A DNA stretch of 64,000 bases, from the NCBI RefSeq assembly GCF_008329715.1, contig NZ_VTSR01000007.1:310001-374000 (forward strand). The letters run 5' to 3'. Under the pieces are notes generated by a model. The model made no database searches, was not told the origin of the DNA, and saw only the letters and a list, made by a program, of their open reading frames with translations. The position numbers and the translations under genes were made by a program. Shown here in pieces: positions 43,281 through 52,379 of this stretch (its first letter is position 1; the number at the start of each line of letters is the position of its first letter). This stretch comes from Gimesia chilikensis. Lineage in GTDB: Bacteria > Planctomycetota > Planctomycetia > Planctomycetales > Planctomycetaceae.

Positions 43281-44061
43281 CTCGTCGGCAACAGGGGAGC
43301 GGCTGCTCCTTGAGCTGCTCTAATTGTTCTGTCTGAGAAGGCGCTTCCAGCTGTTTGTGTAGCGCTCCCATGTCAGCCTGCGCCCGCACGCCCATCGTGA
43401 AGATGCCACTGATAATCAACAGGCTGGCGATTAATGTGTTGCCCAGGGTGTTCCATTTTCGTGGAAACCAGCGACTGGCCAGACTGGCGAGCGACAGCGC
43501 CGGAATGGTTCCCAGCCAGAAGGCGACCATCGTCAGTCCGCCGAGTAGTGGCGTGCGGGCACTGACCGCCAGCAGCAGAAACGCGTACAACCAGCCACAG
43601 GGGAGGCAGGCCGTCATTAAGCCAATGGAAAGCGGTCGCAATCCGTGTGGCAGTTGATGCACGCGTTTAACGAACTTCGCAAACACCCGGCCCACGCGCG
43701 CCGTGCCAAAATGGGGAATATTTCCGGTACGGTAGATGGTCACCAGTGAAAACAGGCCAAACAGTATCATGCCGGCACCGGTCACCAGCGCCGCCGCCTG
43801 TTGCAGACCAGCCAGTTGACCGCCCGATTCCATCAGCCAGCCCAGGCTGCCTGCTACGAACCCCAGTAGTGCATATCCCAGCAGACGGCCACCATGATAG
43901 CAGCTTTCGTAAATCAGGGACGAACGCGAGCCTGTCTCTGAAGAGCGATTCGTCGCCAGCAGCATCAATGGTCCACACATGCCGACACAATGTCCGCTGC
44001 CGGCTATGCTGGCGACGAAGATGGTCGCCAGGAGTGGAATGATGGTCTGCAGGTCTAACAT
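43267..44061 (-). CDS. TauE/SafE-like (urease accessory UreH-type) membrane protein
   Basis: This 264-aa protein has six or so transmembrane segments. GSGHCVGMCGPLMLLA near the N-terminus and CLPCGWLYAFLLLA in the middle contain the paired cysteine/histidine motifs of the membrane family that accompanies cbb3 operons (sometimes called CcoH-like or SafE). A role in copper or cofactor delivery is likely from context. It ends inside the start of ccoI. Confidence 0.78.
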   Translation of the reverse strand: MLDLQTIIPLLATIFVASIAGSGHCVGMCGPLMLLATNRSSETGSRSSLIYESCYHGGRLLGYALLGFVAGSLGWLMESGGQLAGLQQAAALVTGAGMILFGLFSLVTIYRTGNIPHFGTARVGRVFAKFVKRVHQLPHGLRPLSIGLMTACLPCGWLYAFLLLAVSARTPLLGGLTMVAFWLGTIPALSLASLASRWFPRKWNTLGNTLIASLLIISGIFTMGVRAQADMGALHKQLEAPSQTEQLEQLKEQPLPCCRRGDSD

Positions 44062-44080
44062 GCTTTGTCCCGCACTTCGG

Positions 44081-44683
44081 TTAAAGTTGGTGATTTCTTT
44101 GGTTGTTGGCAGGCGTAGTTGCTACGGCCTGAAATTCTCCCGAATCTTTCAGCCGAAACTGTTTCTTCTCCTGGAAATGACGAGTATCCCCGGCGGTCTT
44201 CAATGAGAGTTCCCACAGTCCGGAACGCTGCAGCGGCGCGACGGCCGTGTAGTTGCCGGGCCCCTGTTCTTTAAAATGGAGCTTGAAGACATCGCCGCCA
44301 CGTGCGTGGTGAAAAATCTCTCCACTCAACTGACAGCCGCTGACCGGCTTGCCGTCTGGTCCTGCCAGCTGGATGGTCAGCAGCCGTTCGCCCATCAGTC
44401 CCTGTGGTTTGCCCAGGTCAAGACGCGTCGTCCAACCCAGGGCATCACTGGCTGCCTGTCGTTCCCGCTGTTGATCCCAGGAGAGGGCCTGTTCGTAGTA
44501 ACCCTCGACAATCACATTCGAGGGATCGCTGGTCGCCAGAAACACGGCAACGCCCGAGAGCACGATCTGCAGACCGAGGAAACCCAGGATAACGCCTCCC
44601 CACTTCCAGCGGGCCAGCGTTTCTGCGGACTCGTCATTCTCAATGTTTCCGGGTTCGTTGGTTACGGGCCGAGAATCTGACAT
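44081..44683 (-). CDS. fixH: FixH family protein
   Basis: This 200-aa protein follows a strong ribosome site (AAGGAGGGTCAC). It has one membrane helix (VILGFLGLQIVLSGVAVFLA, about 31-50), then YYEQALSWDQQRERQAASDA, the FixH hallmark, and a beta-rich domain (about 75-170). FixH is needed for maturation of cbb3 oxidase. It overlaps the end of ccoG by 22 bp. Confidence 0.85.
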   Translation of the reverse strand: MSDSRPVTNEPGNIENDESAETLARWKWGGVILGFLGLQIVLSGVAVFLATSDPSNVIVEGYYEQALSWDQQRERQAASDALGWTTRLDLGKPQGLMGERLLTIQLAGPDGKPVSGCQLSGEIFHHARGGDVFKLHFKEQGPGNYTAVAPLQRSGLWELSLKTAGDTRHFQEKKQFRLKDSGEFQAVATTPANNQRNHQL

Positions 44684-46038
44684 GTGACCCTCCTTTCATC
44701 TGCCTGGTTTTGTGACTGAATCGAGAGCTCAACTTCCCGCAAGCCTGCGACAAACGATTTGCGCGGCGCCGATACCAGCATGGGGATCGTCTTGGTTTCC
44801 CGGGCTTTGAGATCGGGAGAGCCGATCAGTTCCATGGTAACATCAGGGGCATCGAGTACTTTGATTGTGTATTCATCCGGCTGATCGGTCCGGTTGACCA
44901 GCTTCAACTGCAGATTGTTTTCAACCTGGTCGTCTTCGGTTACGATAAATGGATTGCCATAATTACGCATGATCGTGATATCGAACGATTTTTTGTTCAA
45001 CAGCGTGATGGTAAATGCAGAAACCGACAACAGCAGCAGTAAGGGATAGATGATCACACGTGGCCGCAGTTTCTTCGTTGGCTGGCCGTCGATTTCATCC
45101 TGGCAGGAATAGCGGACCAGGCCCAGCGGGCGATCGACTTTGACCATGATTTCGTCACAGGCATCCATACACTGCGTGCAGTGCAGACATTCCATCTGCA
45201 GGCCATCACGAATATCAATGCCGGTAGGACAGGCCTGCACACACTGACCACAGTCGATGCAGTCCCCCTTGGGCGTCGGATCCGTTTTACTGATCTTGCC
45301 TCGAGGTTCGCCTCGCTGGGGATCGTAACTGACAATCAGCGAACGTCGGTCCAGCAGCACCGATTGAAAACGCCCGTAGGGACAGGCGATGGTGCAGAGC
45401 TGTTCGCGGAAAAATGAGAAGTTGAACATCATCAGCACGACCGTAGAAGTCATCACCAGGAACCCGGTCGGATGCGTGAATGGCGACTGTCGCACCCAGT
45501 GCTGCAGCTCACTCACACTGACGAAGTAAGCCAGGAACGTATGCGCTAATATCATGGAGATAATCAGGTACGCACCATACATCATCACCCGCCGGATCAG
45601 CGGGACCGATTTCCGGGGCTTGCCGCCATGACCGGTGGTGCCACAGAACAGGCGTTCGATGGGACGGTAAACGAATTCCAGGTAAATCGTCTGGGGACAG
45701 GCCCAGCCACACCACACCCGGCCAAACAGTGCGGTCAACAGAAAGATCGACAGGAAGACCGAGATCATGAAAAACGCAAGCAATAACGTATCTGTCGGCA
45801 AAAACGTAAATCCGAAAATGGTAAATTCCCGCCGGGTGATATTCAGAAAGATCGCCGGCCGCGAATTGACCTGCAGGTGAGGCAGGACAATGAACAGCAC
45901 GATCAGAAAGTAGCCGACAATCCGCCGCCGATTCCAGAATTTCCCTTTGAACAGGCGGGGATACATCCAGCGACGTGAACCGTCTTTCTCCAGCGTGGAT
46001 AAAACGTGTTCTTCAGGTTCCAGGACTTGGTCACTCAT
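44662..46038 (-). CDS. ccoG: Cytochrome c oxidase accessory protein CcoG (FixG/RdxA)
   Basis: This 458-aa protein has several transmembrane segments, with RVWCGWACPQTIYLEFVYRP in the second. Two [4Fe-4S] clusters follow: DCIDCGQCVQACPTGIDI and CLHCTQCMDACD. The C-terminal 120 residues are a soluble beta domain, as in CcoG. It assists cbb3 copper centre assembly. It lies between ccoP and fixH; the intergenic gap to ccoP is 40 bp. Confidence 0.92.
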   Translation of the reverse strand: MSDQVLEPEEHVLSTLEKDGSRRWMYPRLFKGKFWNRRRIVGYFLIVLFIVLPHLQVNSRPAIFLNITRREFTIFGFTFLPTDTLLLAFFMISVFLSIFLLTALFGRVWCGWACPQTIYLEFVYRPIERLFCGTTGHGGKPRKSVPLIRRVMMYGAYLIISMILAHTFLAYFVSVSELQHWVRQSPFTHPTGFLVMTSTVVLMMFNFSFFREQLCTIACPYGRFQSVLLDRRSLIVSYDPQRGEPRGKISKTDPTPKGDCIDCGQCVQACPTGIDIRDGLQMECLHCTQCMDACDEIMVKVDRPLGLVRYSCQDEIDGQPTKKLRPRVIIYPLLLLLSVSAFTITLLNKKSFDITIMRNYGNPFIVTEDDQVENNLQLKLVNRTDQPDEYTIKVLDAPDVTMELIGSPDLKARETKTIPMLVSAPRKSFVAGLREVELSIQSQNQADERRVTCQILGP

Positions 46039-46078
46039 CAGCGTTCACCATATCACATACTTTTAAAACAACTCAAGA

Positions 46079-46747
46079 CTACGGCTGTTTCTCGGCGGCG
46101 TCCTGCTCCACCTTTTGATCTGCGTTTGGTGCAGATTCAGCATCAGACTTCTCCTCCGCGGCAGCGGGCGCTTGCCAGGGGCCGATTTTTTTGGCATTCG
46201 GTTCAGGTGGCTTCCCGGTGCCTTCCGGCAGAGATCCCTGCAGACTGGCCACATAGGCGGCCACCAGAACGATTTCGTTGGGATGCAGGCGATTGCCCCA
46301 GGCAGGCATCGCCTGACCGTTGGCCCCCTTTTCGACGACCGTGGCGATATCACCGATCTCTTTGACGTGAATCCAGTAATCATCGGTCAGGTTGGGTCCG
46401 ACCTTCCCCTCAGCTTTTTCTGCATGGCAGGCCACGCAGTGCATCTGAAACACACTTTCGCCCACCTTGAGCCATTTCGGGTCATCCTTGTATTTAAAGA
46501 CCGTCGCCGAATTCAGCTGCAGTTCACCAATTTCTGCGAACTGCAGCCGCAGGTTGTCGGCGACTTCCTCTTTATACTGATCGTAGATCGACCGCCCGGG
46601 AACGCCGGATTCATAGTAGAGCCAGTAGGGAATCGCGAAGAAAATGCATCCCCAGAACAGCATGACCCACCAGCCCGGCATCGGGTTGTCGTATTCCTGA
46701 ATTCCGTCGTAGTTATGTGTAGTTAACTGGTCTTTCTCAGACATCAT
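46079..46747 (-). CDS. ccoP: cbb3 oxidase subunit CcoP, mono-heme
   Basis: This 222-aa protein has an N-terminal membrane helix (WWVMLFWGCIFFAIPYWLYY) after the CcoP-typical YDGIQEYDNPMPGW start. A single heme c site, CVACHAEKAEGKVGPNLT, follows, with GQAMPAWGNRL as its axial Met region. Most CcoP proteins carry two hemes c; only one CxxCH is present here. The C-terminal 40 residues are an Ala/Glu/Lys-rich tail. It would pass electrons to CcoNO. Start could be the next codon (both Met). Confidence 0.9.
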   Translation of the reverse strand: MMSEKDQLTTHNYDGIQEYDNPMPGWWVMLFWGCIFFAIPYWLYYESGVPGRSIYDQYKEEVADNLRLQFAEIGELQLNSATVFKYKDDPKWLKVGESVFQMHCVACHAEKAEGKVGPNLTDDYWIHVKEIGDIATVVEKGANGQAMPAWGNRLHPNEIVLVAAYVASLQGSLPEGTGKPPEPNAKKIGPWQAPAAAEEKSDAESAPNADQKVEQDAAEKQP

Positions 46748-46762
46748 TGTCTCCGAATCTGG

Positions 46763-46921
46763 TTAGTCGTCCGAAAGCGGAATTTCTGATTGATGTTTAA
46801 TTTCTGCTTTGCTGGTCAGCGCGACCTTGATACCCACCAGGGCGAACGCTACCAGGAACAGCACGAGTGCGATTTCGGCGCAGAAATCATAATTTAACAG
46901 ACGCATGACTTCTTTGATCAT
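46763..46921 (-). CDS. ccoQ: cbb3 oxidase subunit CcoQ
   Basis: This 52-aa gene starts 5 bp after the ccoNO stop and reads MIKEVMRLLNYDFCAEIALV, a membrane helix, then KVALTSKAEIKHQSEIPLSD. One helix with a short charged tail in this position between ccoO and ccoP is the CcoQ layout. It stabilises the oxidase. The gene is too short for many annotation length cut-offs. The downstream gap to ccoP is about 15 bp. Confidence 0.85.
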   Translation of the reverse strand: MIKEVMRLLNYDFCAEIALVLFLVAFALVGIKVALTSKAEIKHQSEIPLSDD

Positions 46922-46926
46922 GATAA

Positions 46927-49227
46927 TTACCTCGTTAACGCTGGTTCGGCCTGGGCGGTCTTATTATCGGCCGCAGGCGCGGGTTCAGCGGATGGATTCG
47001 GGGATTTCGGAGTCTTGAACAGATCCGTTCCCAGACGCTGCAGGTAGGCGATCAGCGCGACGACCTGTTTGTCTTCCAGGCCGGAAGGACCTTTCTGACG
47101 CTCAATGTCGTCGGCAATCGCTTTGGCCTGTTGCTTGGCCAGCGTGATGGAATCGCTCAAGGCGGCTTTGTCATAAGGGGCTCCCAGGTAGGAAGCGGCC
47201 CAGACGCGGTCCGGAATCGTCTTGAAGTTCAATTTGCGTTTTTCCAGCCAGGGATAGGGTGGCATGATCGAACCTTTGGTCATCTTTTCCGGATCCCGGA
47301 AATGAATCAGATGCCAGAGATTGGACTGCTTACCCCCTTCGCGTGCCAGGTCGGGACCGATACGACGCGAACCCCACTGGAACGGATGGTCGTAAACGAA
47401 TTCACCCGGTTTGGAATATTCACCATACCGCTTGGTCTCTGCCAGCATGGGACGAATCATCTGCGAATGACAGTTGTAACAACCTTCCGCGACGTAGATA
47501 TCCCGTCCGGCCAGTTCCAGTGGTGTGTAAGGCGTCACTGTCGCGATGGTCGGCACGTTGGACCGGATCAGGAAGGTCGGAATGATTTCGAACAGCGATG
47601 CAGCCACTACAGAGATGATCACCCAGATGGTCATCAGGCGGGGGAGCCGTTCCCAGCGACGGTGCCACGCGAGTTGCTCGAACACATCCAGCTTCTTGGC
47701 GACTTCCAGCACACCCGACAGGCGAGACTGAGGAGCCGGATCGTCATCGTAATGCGGTTCCAGCGCGGGAGCGTAATGTTCAACCTCTTCGTAGTTCGCA
47801 GGACGCCTTTTCCATGTCTGGAAGAAGTTGTAGCTCAGCAGCAGTGCGCCGGCAAGAAAAACGACCCCGCCCACTGCACGGATCACGTATAACGGGATCA
47901 GCACGCGAACCGTTTCCACGAAGTTGGGATAAGCCAGCTGACCAGTATCGGTAATGGCCCGCCACATCAGTCCCTGCGTCAGCCCGGCAACATAGATCGG
48001 GAAGATATACAGCAGGATTCCCACGGTTCCCAGCCAGAAATGCAGGTTTGCCAGTCGTGTGCTGTAGAGCTCGGTCTGGAACAGACGTGGCAGCAGCCAG
48101 TAAATCATACCGAAGGTCATGAACCCGTTCCAGCCCAAAGCGCCCGCATGCACGTGGGCGATGGTCCAGTCGGTATAGTGTGACAGGGCATTCACCGATT
48201 TAATCGACAGCACGGGACCTTCGAAAGTCGACATCCCGTAAAAGGTGATCCCGACCACGAAGAATTTCAGCACCGGGTCCGACGTCACTTTCTGCCAGGC
48301 CCCTCGCAGGGTCAGCAGCCCGTTGATCATTCCCCCCCAGGAAGGCATCCAGAGCATGATCGAAAACAGCATGCCCAGGGTCGAAGCCCATTGAGGCAGC
48401 GCAGTGTAGTGCAGGTGGTGCGGACCGGCCCAGATATAAATGAAGACCAGCGACCAGAAGTGCAGAATACTTAGCTTATAAGAGAAGATCGGCCGGTTTG
48501 CCGCCTTGGGCAGAAAGTAATACATCAGACCCAGGAACGGCGTCGTCAGGAAGAAGGCCACCGCGTTATGCCCGTACCACCACTGCATGAAAGCATCCTG
48601 CACGCCGGCATAGACGGAATAGCTCTTGAACAGGCCAATCGGTACGACCAGGTTGTTGAACACATGCAGTAGCGCGACGGTCACAATCGTGGCGATGTAG
48701 AACCAGAGGGCCACATACATGTGTCGTTCGCGTCGACGGGCCAGCGTCATAAAGAAGTTCACACCAAAGAAACCGACCCAGACCACGGCGATCGCCAGGT
48801 CGATAGGCCATTCCAGCTCGGCGTATTCCTTACTCTGCGTGATGCCTAAAGGCAGAGTCAGTGCGGCTGCCAGGATAATCAACTGCCAGCCCCAGAAATG
48901 CAGACGCGACAACATGTCGCTCCACATCCGAGCCCGGCACAGACGCTGTGTCGAGTAATAGACGGCGGTGAAGATGGCGTTCCCGGCAAAGGCAAAGATG
49001 GCTGCGTTCGTATGCAGCGGTCGCAGGCGGCCAAAAGTAATGAAGTCCAGCCCCAGGTTCACGGAAGGAAACGCGAGTTCGGTCGCAATGACGATCCCCA
49101 CCAGAAAGGCGACTACTCCCCACACCAGTGTTGCCAGGGCAAACATCCGGGCAATCTGGTCATCGTAAACAAACTTTTCCAGATTACTGTCCTGAGTGGC
49201 GTTTTCTAAAGTCGTTTCAGCCGACAC
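46927..49227 (-). CDS. ccoNO: Fused cbb3 oxidase catalytic subunit and heme c subunit (CcoN-CcoO)
   Basis: The start is the GTG at 49227, preceded by GAGGAG, rather than a TTG 15 codons upstream. The protein is 766 aa. The first 480 residues are the heme-copper oxidase CcoN (LGLDFITFGRLRPLHTNAAI, WWYGHNAVAFFL, HTDW-type DWTIAHVHAGALGW), with the membrane His ligands visible. A linker leads to a CcoO domain from about 540: GCYNCHSQMIRP (heme c, about 583-587) and MPPYPWL. It is the terminal, oxygen-reducing enzyme. Fusion of the two subunits is less common than separate genes. Confidence 0.92.
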   Translation of the reverse strand: MSAETTLENATQDSNLEKFVYDDQIARMFALATLVWGVVAFLVGIVIATELAFPSVNLGLDFITFGRLRPLHTNAAIFAFAGNAIFTAVYYSTQRLCRARMWSDMLSRLHFWGWQLIILAAALTLPLGITQSKEYAELEWPIDLAIAVVWVGFFGVNFFMTLARRRERHMYVALWFYIATIVTVALLHVFNNLVVPIGLFKSYSVYAGVQDAFMQWWYGHNAVAFFLTTPFLGLMYYFLPKAANRPIFSYKLSILHFWSLVFIYIWAGPHHLHYTALPQWASTLGMLFSIMLWMPSWGGMINGLLTLRGAWQKVTSDPVLKFFVVGITFYGMSTFEGPVLSIKSVNALSHYTDWTIAHVHAGALGWNGFMTFGMIYWLLPRLFQTELYSTRLANLHFWLGTVGILLYIFPIYVAGLTQGLMWRAITDTGQLAYPNFVETVRVLIPLYVIRAVGGVVFLAGALLLSYNFFQTWKRRPANYEEVEHYAPALEPHYDDDPAPQSRLSGVLEVAKKLDVFEQLAWHRRWERLPRLMTIWVIISVVAASLFEIIPTFLIRSNVPTIATVTPYTPLELAGRDIYVAEGCYNCHSQMIRPMLAETKRYGEYSKPGEFVYDHPFQWGSRRIGPDLAREGGKQSNLWHLIHFRDPEKMTKGSIMPPYPWLEKRKLNFKTIPDRVWAASYLGAPYDKAALSDSITLAKQQAKAIADDIERQKGPSGLEDKQVVALIAYLQRLGTDLFKTPKSPNPSAEPAPAADNKTAQAEPALTR

Positions 49228-49637
49228 GGTTGCTCCTCTGCTCCTGAAAACAATTCGAACGCTTGATAACAATTGATAGATGTCTATGAGATCTACATAT
49301 CTGAAACATGGGCAAAAAAATAACTGCCCTCAAACAGGCTTCTCTGTGCTTTAGTTTAGATGTTTGACGTAAGTGCTTTGAGGGGAATGCCTCACACTTG
49401 TTCGTGTTAAGCAACACAACCCCGTCAGTGTGAAACCTTGCGGTTGTCGATTTTACTTTTTTATGAAATTCGTTCCAGAATATTTTTCGACCTCACGCGC
49501 GAATTCTATGAGTGGCGAAATAGAATTAACAGATAAAAATGTCGCATTTTGTGTCGAAGTCTCACGATAAAGAAAAATCGCATTCGACAGATTCGGTTTT
49601 TCTCATAATCGATAATCAAGGATTCAAGGAAACAGAA
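49228..49637. promoter_or_regulatory. Divergent promoter region of ccoNO and an outer-membrane protein gene
   Basis: This is a 410-bp gap between divergent genes. GTGTT-AAGC-AACAC (49405-49418) is a small inverted repeat. No FNR-type TTGAT-N4-ATCAA is seen, which would be expected if FNR controlled the oxidase. Nothing else is recognised. Confidence 0.4.
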
Positions 49638-50762
49638 ATGGATATCAAGCTGATGTGTGGTGCCGGGGCGGCACTGCTCTTCAATCTGCTGACTGTATCG
49701 ACTCAAGCTGACGAGCCGACACTCTTCGATTCACCCGATATTGAGCTGGTAAGTGCATCTGCAGAACCCGCCGAATTACAGCTGTCGGGGGCAGAAACGG
49801 AAGTGGGCGTGACACCGGATGCCGTCTTTACCGCGTATGAAGCCATGCCAGAGGCAGCCCCCTGCCAGACCTGTCAGACTGATTGTGGCTGTCAGCAGTT
49901 CTGCCAGTGCGATTCCTGCCAGGGCTGCACACTCTGCGACCGCATTCCCCTGCTCAACCGTTTTCCCAGCGATCCCTGCTTCAAACACTGGATCATGCCC
50001 GTCAGTAACCCTGTCTGGTCGATCGACCCGCGTTCCCTGACCTACGTCCGTGGTGTGTTCGTCAATCAGATGATCGACTCACAAACCCCCGTACTGGGAG
50101 CCGGCGACCTGCAGGTTTATGCTCTGCAGCTGGGAATCGCCTTAAATGAGCGTCTCTCGATCATCGCTGTCAAAGACGGATTCAATACGTTACAGACACG
50201 CGGCGTCGGCAATGCACACGGCTGGGCTGATATTGCCGCTGGTGTGAAATACGTGCTGATCCGGGATGTCGATAATCAGTTCCTGCTCTCCACCGGGATT
50301 ATCTACGAAGCCCACAACGGCAGCACCCGTGTCTTTCAGGGGAATGGCCAGGGGATCTGGAACCCCTTCCTGACCGGGGGTAAAGAACTGTGCAACGGCG
50401 GACACTTCATCGCCAACGCCGGTTTCCATCTCCCAGCAGACGACTTCGATAATTCCACCTCCTTCTGGTACAGCCTGCACTACGATCATCCACTGACCGA
50501 TAAACTCTCCGCCCTGGCCGAAATGAACGGCATCGTCTACACGAAAAGTGGTGGTGCTCTGCCGGTCAACTTCGAAGGGGGCGACTGGATCAACCTGGGC
50601 TCATCAAACGTAGCGGGTAACGATGTGATCACCATGGCCTTTGGTGCTGACTACAAAATCAACGAGTGTCTCTCGTTTGCCGGTGTCTGGGAATTCCCTG
50701 TGACCGAACGCAAAGATCTGCTCGACAGCCGTACCACCGTCACACTTACTCTCACCTTCTAA
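49638..50762 (+). CDS. Exported beta-barrel-like protein with Cys-rich segment
   Basis: The start at 49638 follows AAGGAAACAGAA. The 374-aa protein has a signal peptide (MDIKLMCGAGAALLFNLLTV). A cysteine cluster (CQTCQTDCGCQQFCQC, then CDSCQGCTLC) follows at about 75-105, and beta strands alternate to the end (SLTYVRGVFVNQ, TVTLTLTF), ending in Phe as outer-membrane barrels do. The fold is probably an outer-membrane porin-like barrel. The Cys-rich linker may be structural or metal-binding. Regulation is possibly shared with the adjacent divergent oxidase. Confidence 0.65.
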   Translation: MDIKLMCGAGAALLFNLLTVSTQADEPTLFDSPDIELVSASAEPAELQLSGAETEVGVTPDAVFTAYEAMPEAAPCQTCQTDCGCQQFCQCDSCQGCTLCDRIPLLNRFPSDPCFKHWIMPVSNPVWSIDPRSLTYVRGVFVNQMIDSQTPVLGAGDLQVYALQLGIALNERLSIIAVKDGFNTLQTRGVGNAHGWADIAAGVKYVLIRDVDNQFLLSTGIIYEAHNGSTRVFQGNGQGIWNPFLTGGKELCNGGHFIANAGFHLPADDFDNSTSFWYSLHYDHPLTDKLSALAEMNGIVYTKSGGALPVNFEGGDWINLGSSNVAGNDVITMAFGADYKINECLSFAGVWEFPVTERKDLLDSRTTVTLTLTF

Positions 50763-50853
50763 TTTCGATAACAGTGATTACATAAGCGCCAGTTATACCG
50801 GGAAAGGAGGTCCTGTATCGCATTAACGGACACTAGACTAATTTAAACGACAG

Positions 50854-50892
50854 CAGGTTCGCAAATGGGGGGTCATTTGCGAACCTGTTTGC
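50854..50892 (+). terminator. Strong hairpin terminator, convergent
   Basis: CAGGTTCGCAAATG pairs perfectly with CATTTGCGAACCTG (14 bp, 6-nt loop), followed by TTTGCTTG. It lies between the convergent barrel-like gene and the DUF1501 gene and can work in both directions. Confidence 0.8.
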
Positions 50893-50921
50893 TTGCGCTT
50901 GTCAGTAATGACTTTGTGAAA

Positions 50922-52361
50922 TCAGGCGAACAGATCGTGGACGATGCGACCTTCCACATCGGTCAGGCGGAAGTCGCGACCGGCGTGTCGGTAGGTCAGC
51001 TTTTCATGATCGATCCCCAGCAGGTGCAGCAGCGTGGCGTGCATGTCGTGCATATGGACCTTGTTCTCGACCGCTTCATGCCCGAATTCATCGGTCGCTC
51101 CAAAGGTAAAACCAGGTTTGACACCGCCGCCACACAGGAAGTGTGTAAAACCTTTCGGATTGTGATCGCGACCATCGGCCCCCTGTTTGAATGGGTTTCG
51201 ACCGAATTCGCCTCCCCACCAGATCAGAGTGTCTTCCAGCAGCCCGCGCTGTTTCATATCGGCGATCAACCCCGCGACCGGCTTGTCGGTTGCCCGGGCG
51301 TGGATCTCGTGCTTCTGAATTTTACTGTGCTGGTCCCAGCGGGGTGTATTCGCATTGTCGGAATAGTTGACCTGAATATAGCGGGTCCCCGCCTCTGCCA
51401 TTCGACGTGCCAGCAGGCACTGGCGTCCAAAGTCGTCGGTCGCTTCATCCCCAATGCCGTACATTTTGAGCGTCGCCGGAGATTCCTCAGACAGATCGGT
51501 CAGTCCCGGAGCATGTTGCTGCATGCGGAACGCGAGTTCGAACGAATTGACAACCGCCGCCAGTTCATCATCTTCCCGATAGGACTGCAGCTGGTCGCGG
51601 TTCAGCGACTGCAGTAATGCCAGTTGCTGACGCTGCTTCCTCAGTGGAACCTGACCATTGGTGATATTATTAAAGCGGGCCTCACTGGCGGGCTGCCCTG
51701 CTCTCCCCAGTGCCGTTCCCTGGTAATGTGAAGGTAGAAATGCGTTGGAGTAATTGCGCGGGCCACCATTGCCGTAAGAGGGTGATATTGTAATGAAACC
51801 GGGGATGTTTTCGTTTTCAGTTCCCAGGCCATAAGTAATCCAGGAGCCAATCGAAGGCATGATCAGATTCGTAGTCCCGGTGTGCAGAAACAGCGTGCTC
51901 GGACCATGGGCGACACCATTGGTGTGCATACTGTGAATGAAGCAGAGGTCATCCACATGACGTCCGATTTCCGGAAACAGATCGGATACCCAGTGCCCGC
52001 TCTCCCCGTACTGACGGAATTTCCAGGGGGACTGCATGATCTGCTCTTTGCCGTAGGTCCCTGTCTTGGCGATGCTGCGGGAATTCTTGAATTCCATTTT
52101 CTCGCCGTTCTTCTCTTCGAGCAGCGGTTTGTAATCGAAAGTATCGACCTGACTGGGGCCCCCCTGCATGAAGATGAAGATGATCCGCTTGGCCCGGGCC
52201 GGGAACATCGGCTGCCGGGGTGCCAGTGGATTGCCGGTAATGGGACTGGGTGTATTACCCCCTGCCTGGGAAAGCATTCCGTTCAGGGCCAGCGCTCCGA
52301 AACCGCAGGCGGAAGAACGCAGCAGTTGACGTCGTGTCACAGGGTTATATTGAACTGACAT
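50922..52361 (-). CDS. DUF1501 domain-containing protein
   Basis: This 479-aa exported protein starts after TGGAGTGATTCC. The twin-arginine signal is TRRQLLRSSACGFGALAL. Motifs of the alkaline-phosphatase-like fold are visible: FIFMQGGPSQVDTFDYKP near the N-terminus, WWGGEFGR, and GRDHNPKGFTHFLCGGGVKP (about residues 395-415). DUF1501 proteins are abundant in planctomycetes and are probably sulfatase-like or related hydrolases. The gene follows the DUF1549/DUF1553 gene by 18 bp, forming the standard pair. Confidence 0.85.
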   Translation of the reverse strand: MSVQYNPVTRRQLLRSSACGFGALALNGMLSQAGGNTPSPITGNPLAPRQPMFPARAKRIIFIFMQGGPSQVDTFDYKPLLEEKNGEKMEFKNSRSIAKTGTYGKEQIMQSPWKFRQYGESGHWVSDLFPEIGRHVDDLCFIHSMHTNGVAHGPSTLFLHTGTTNLIMPSIGSWITYGLGTENENIPGFITISPSYGNGGPRNYSNAFLPSHYQGTALGRAGQPASEARFNNITNGQVPLRKQRQQLALLQSLNRDQLQSYREDDELAAVVNSFELAFRMQQHAPGLTDLSEESPATLKMYGIGDEATDDFGRQCLLARRMAEAGTRYIQVNYSDNANTPRWDQHSKIQKHEIHARATDKPVAGLIADMKQRGLLEDTLIWWGGEFGRNPFKQGADGRDHNPKGFTHFLCGGGVKPGFTFGATDEFGHEAVENKVHMHDMHATLLHLLGIDHEKLTYRHAGRDFRLTDVEGRIVHDLFA

Positions 52362-52379
52362 GGAATCACTCCAGGTGCG

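Noticed and set aside
49228-49637. FNR/ANR box controlling the cbb3 oxidase
   Set aside because: TTGATAACAATTGAT near 49262 does not match TTGAT-N4-ATCAA in spacing or symmetry.
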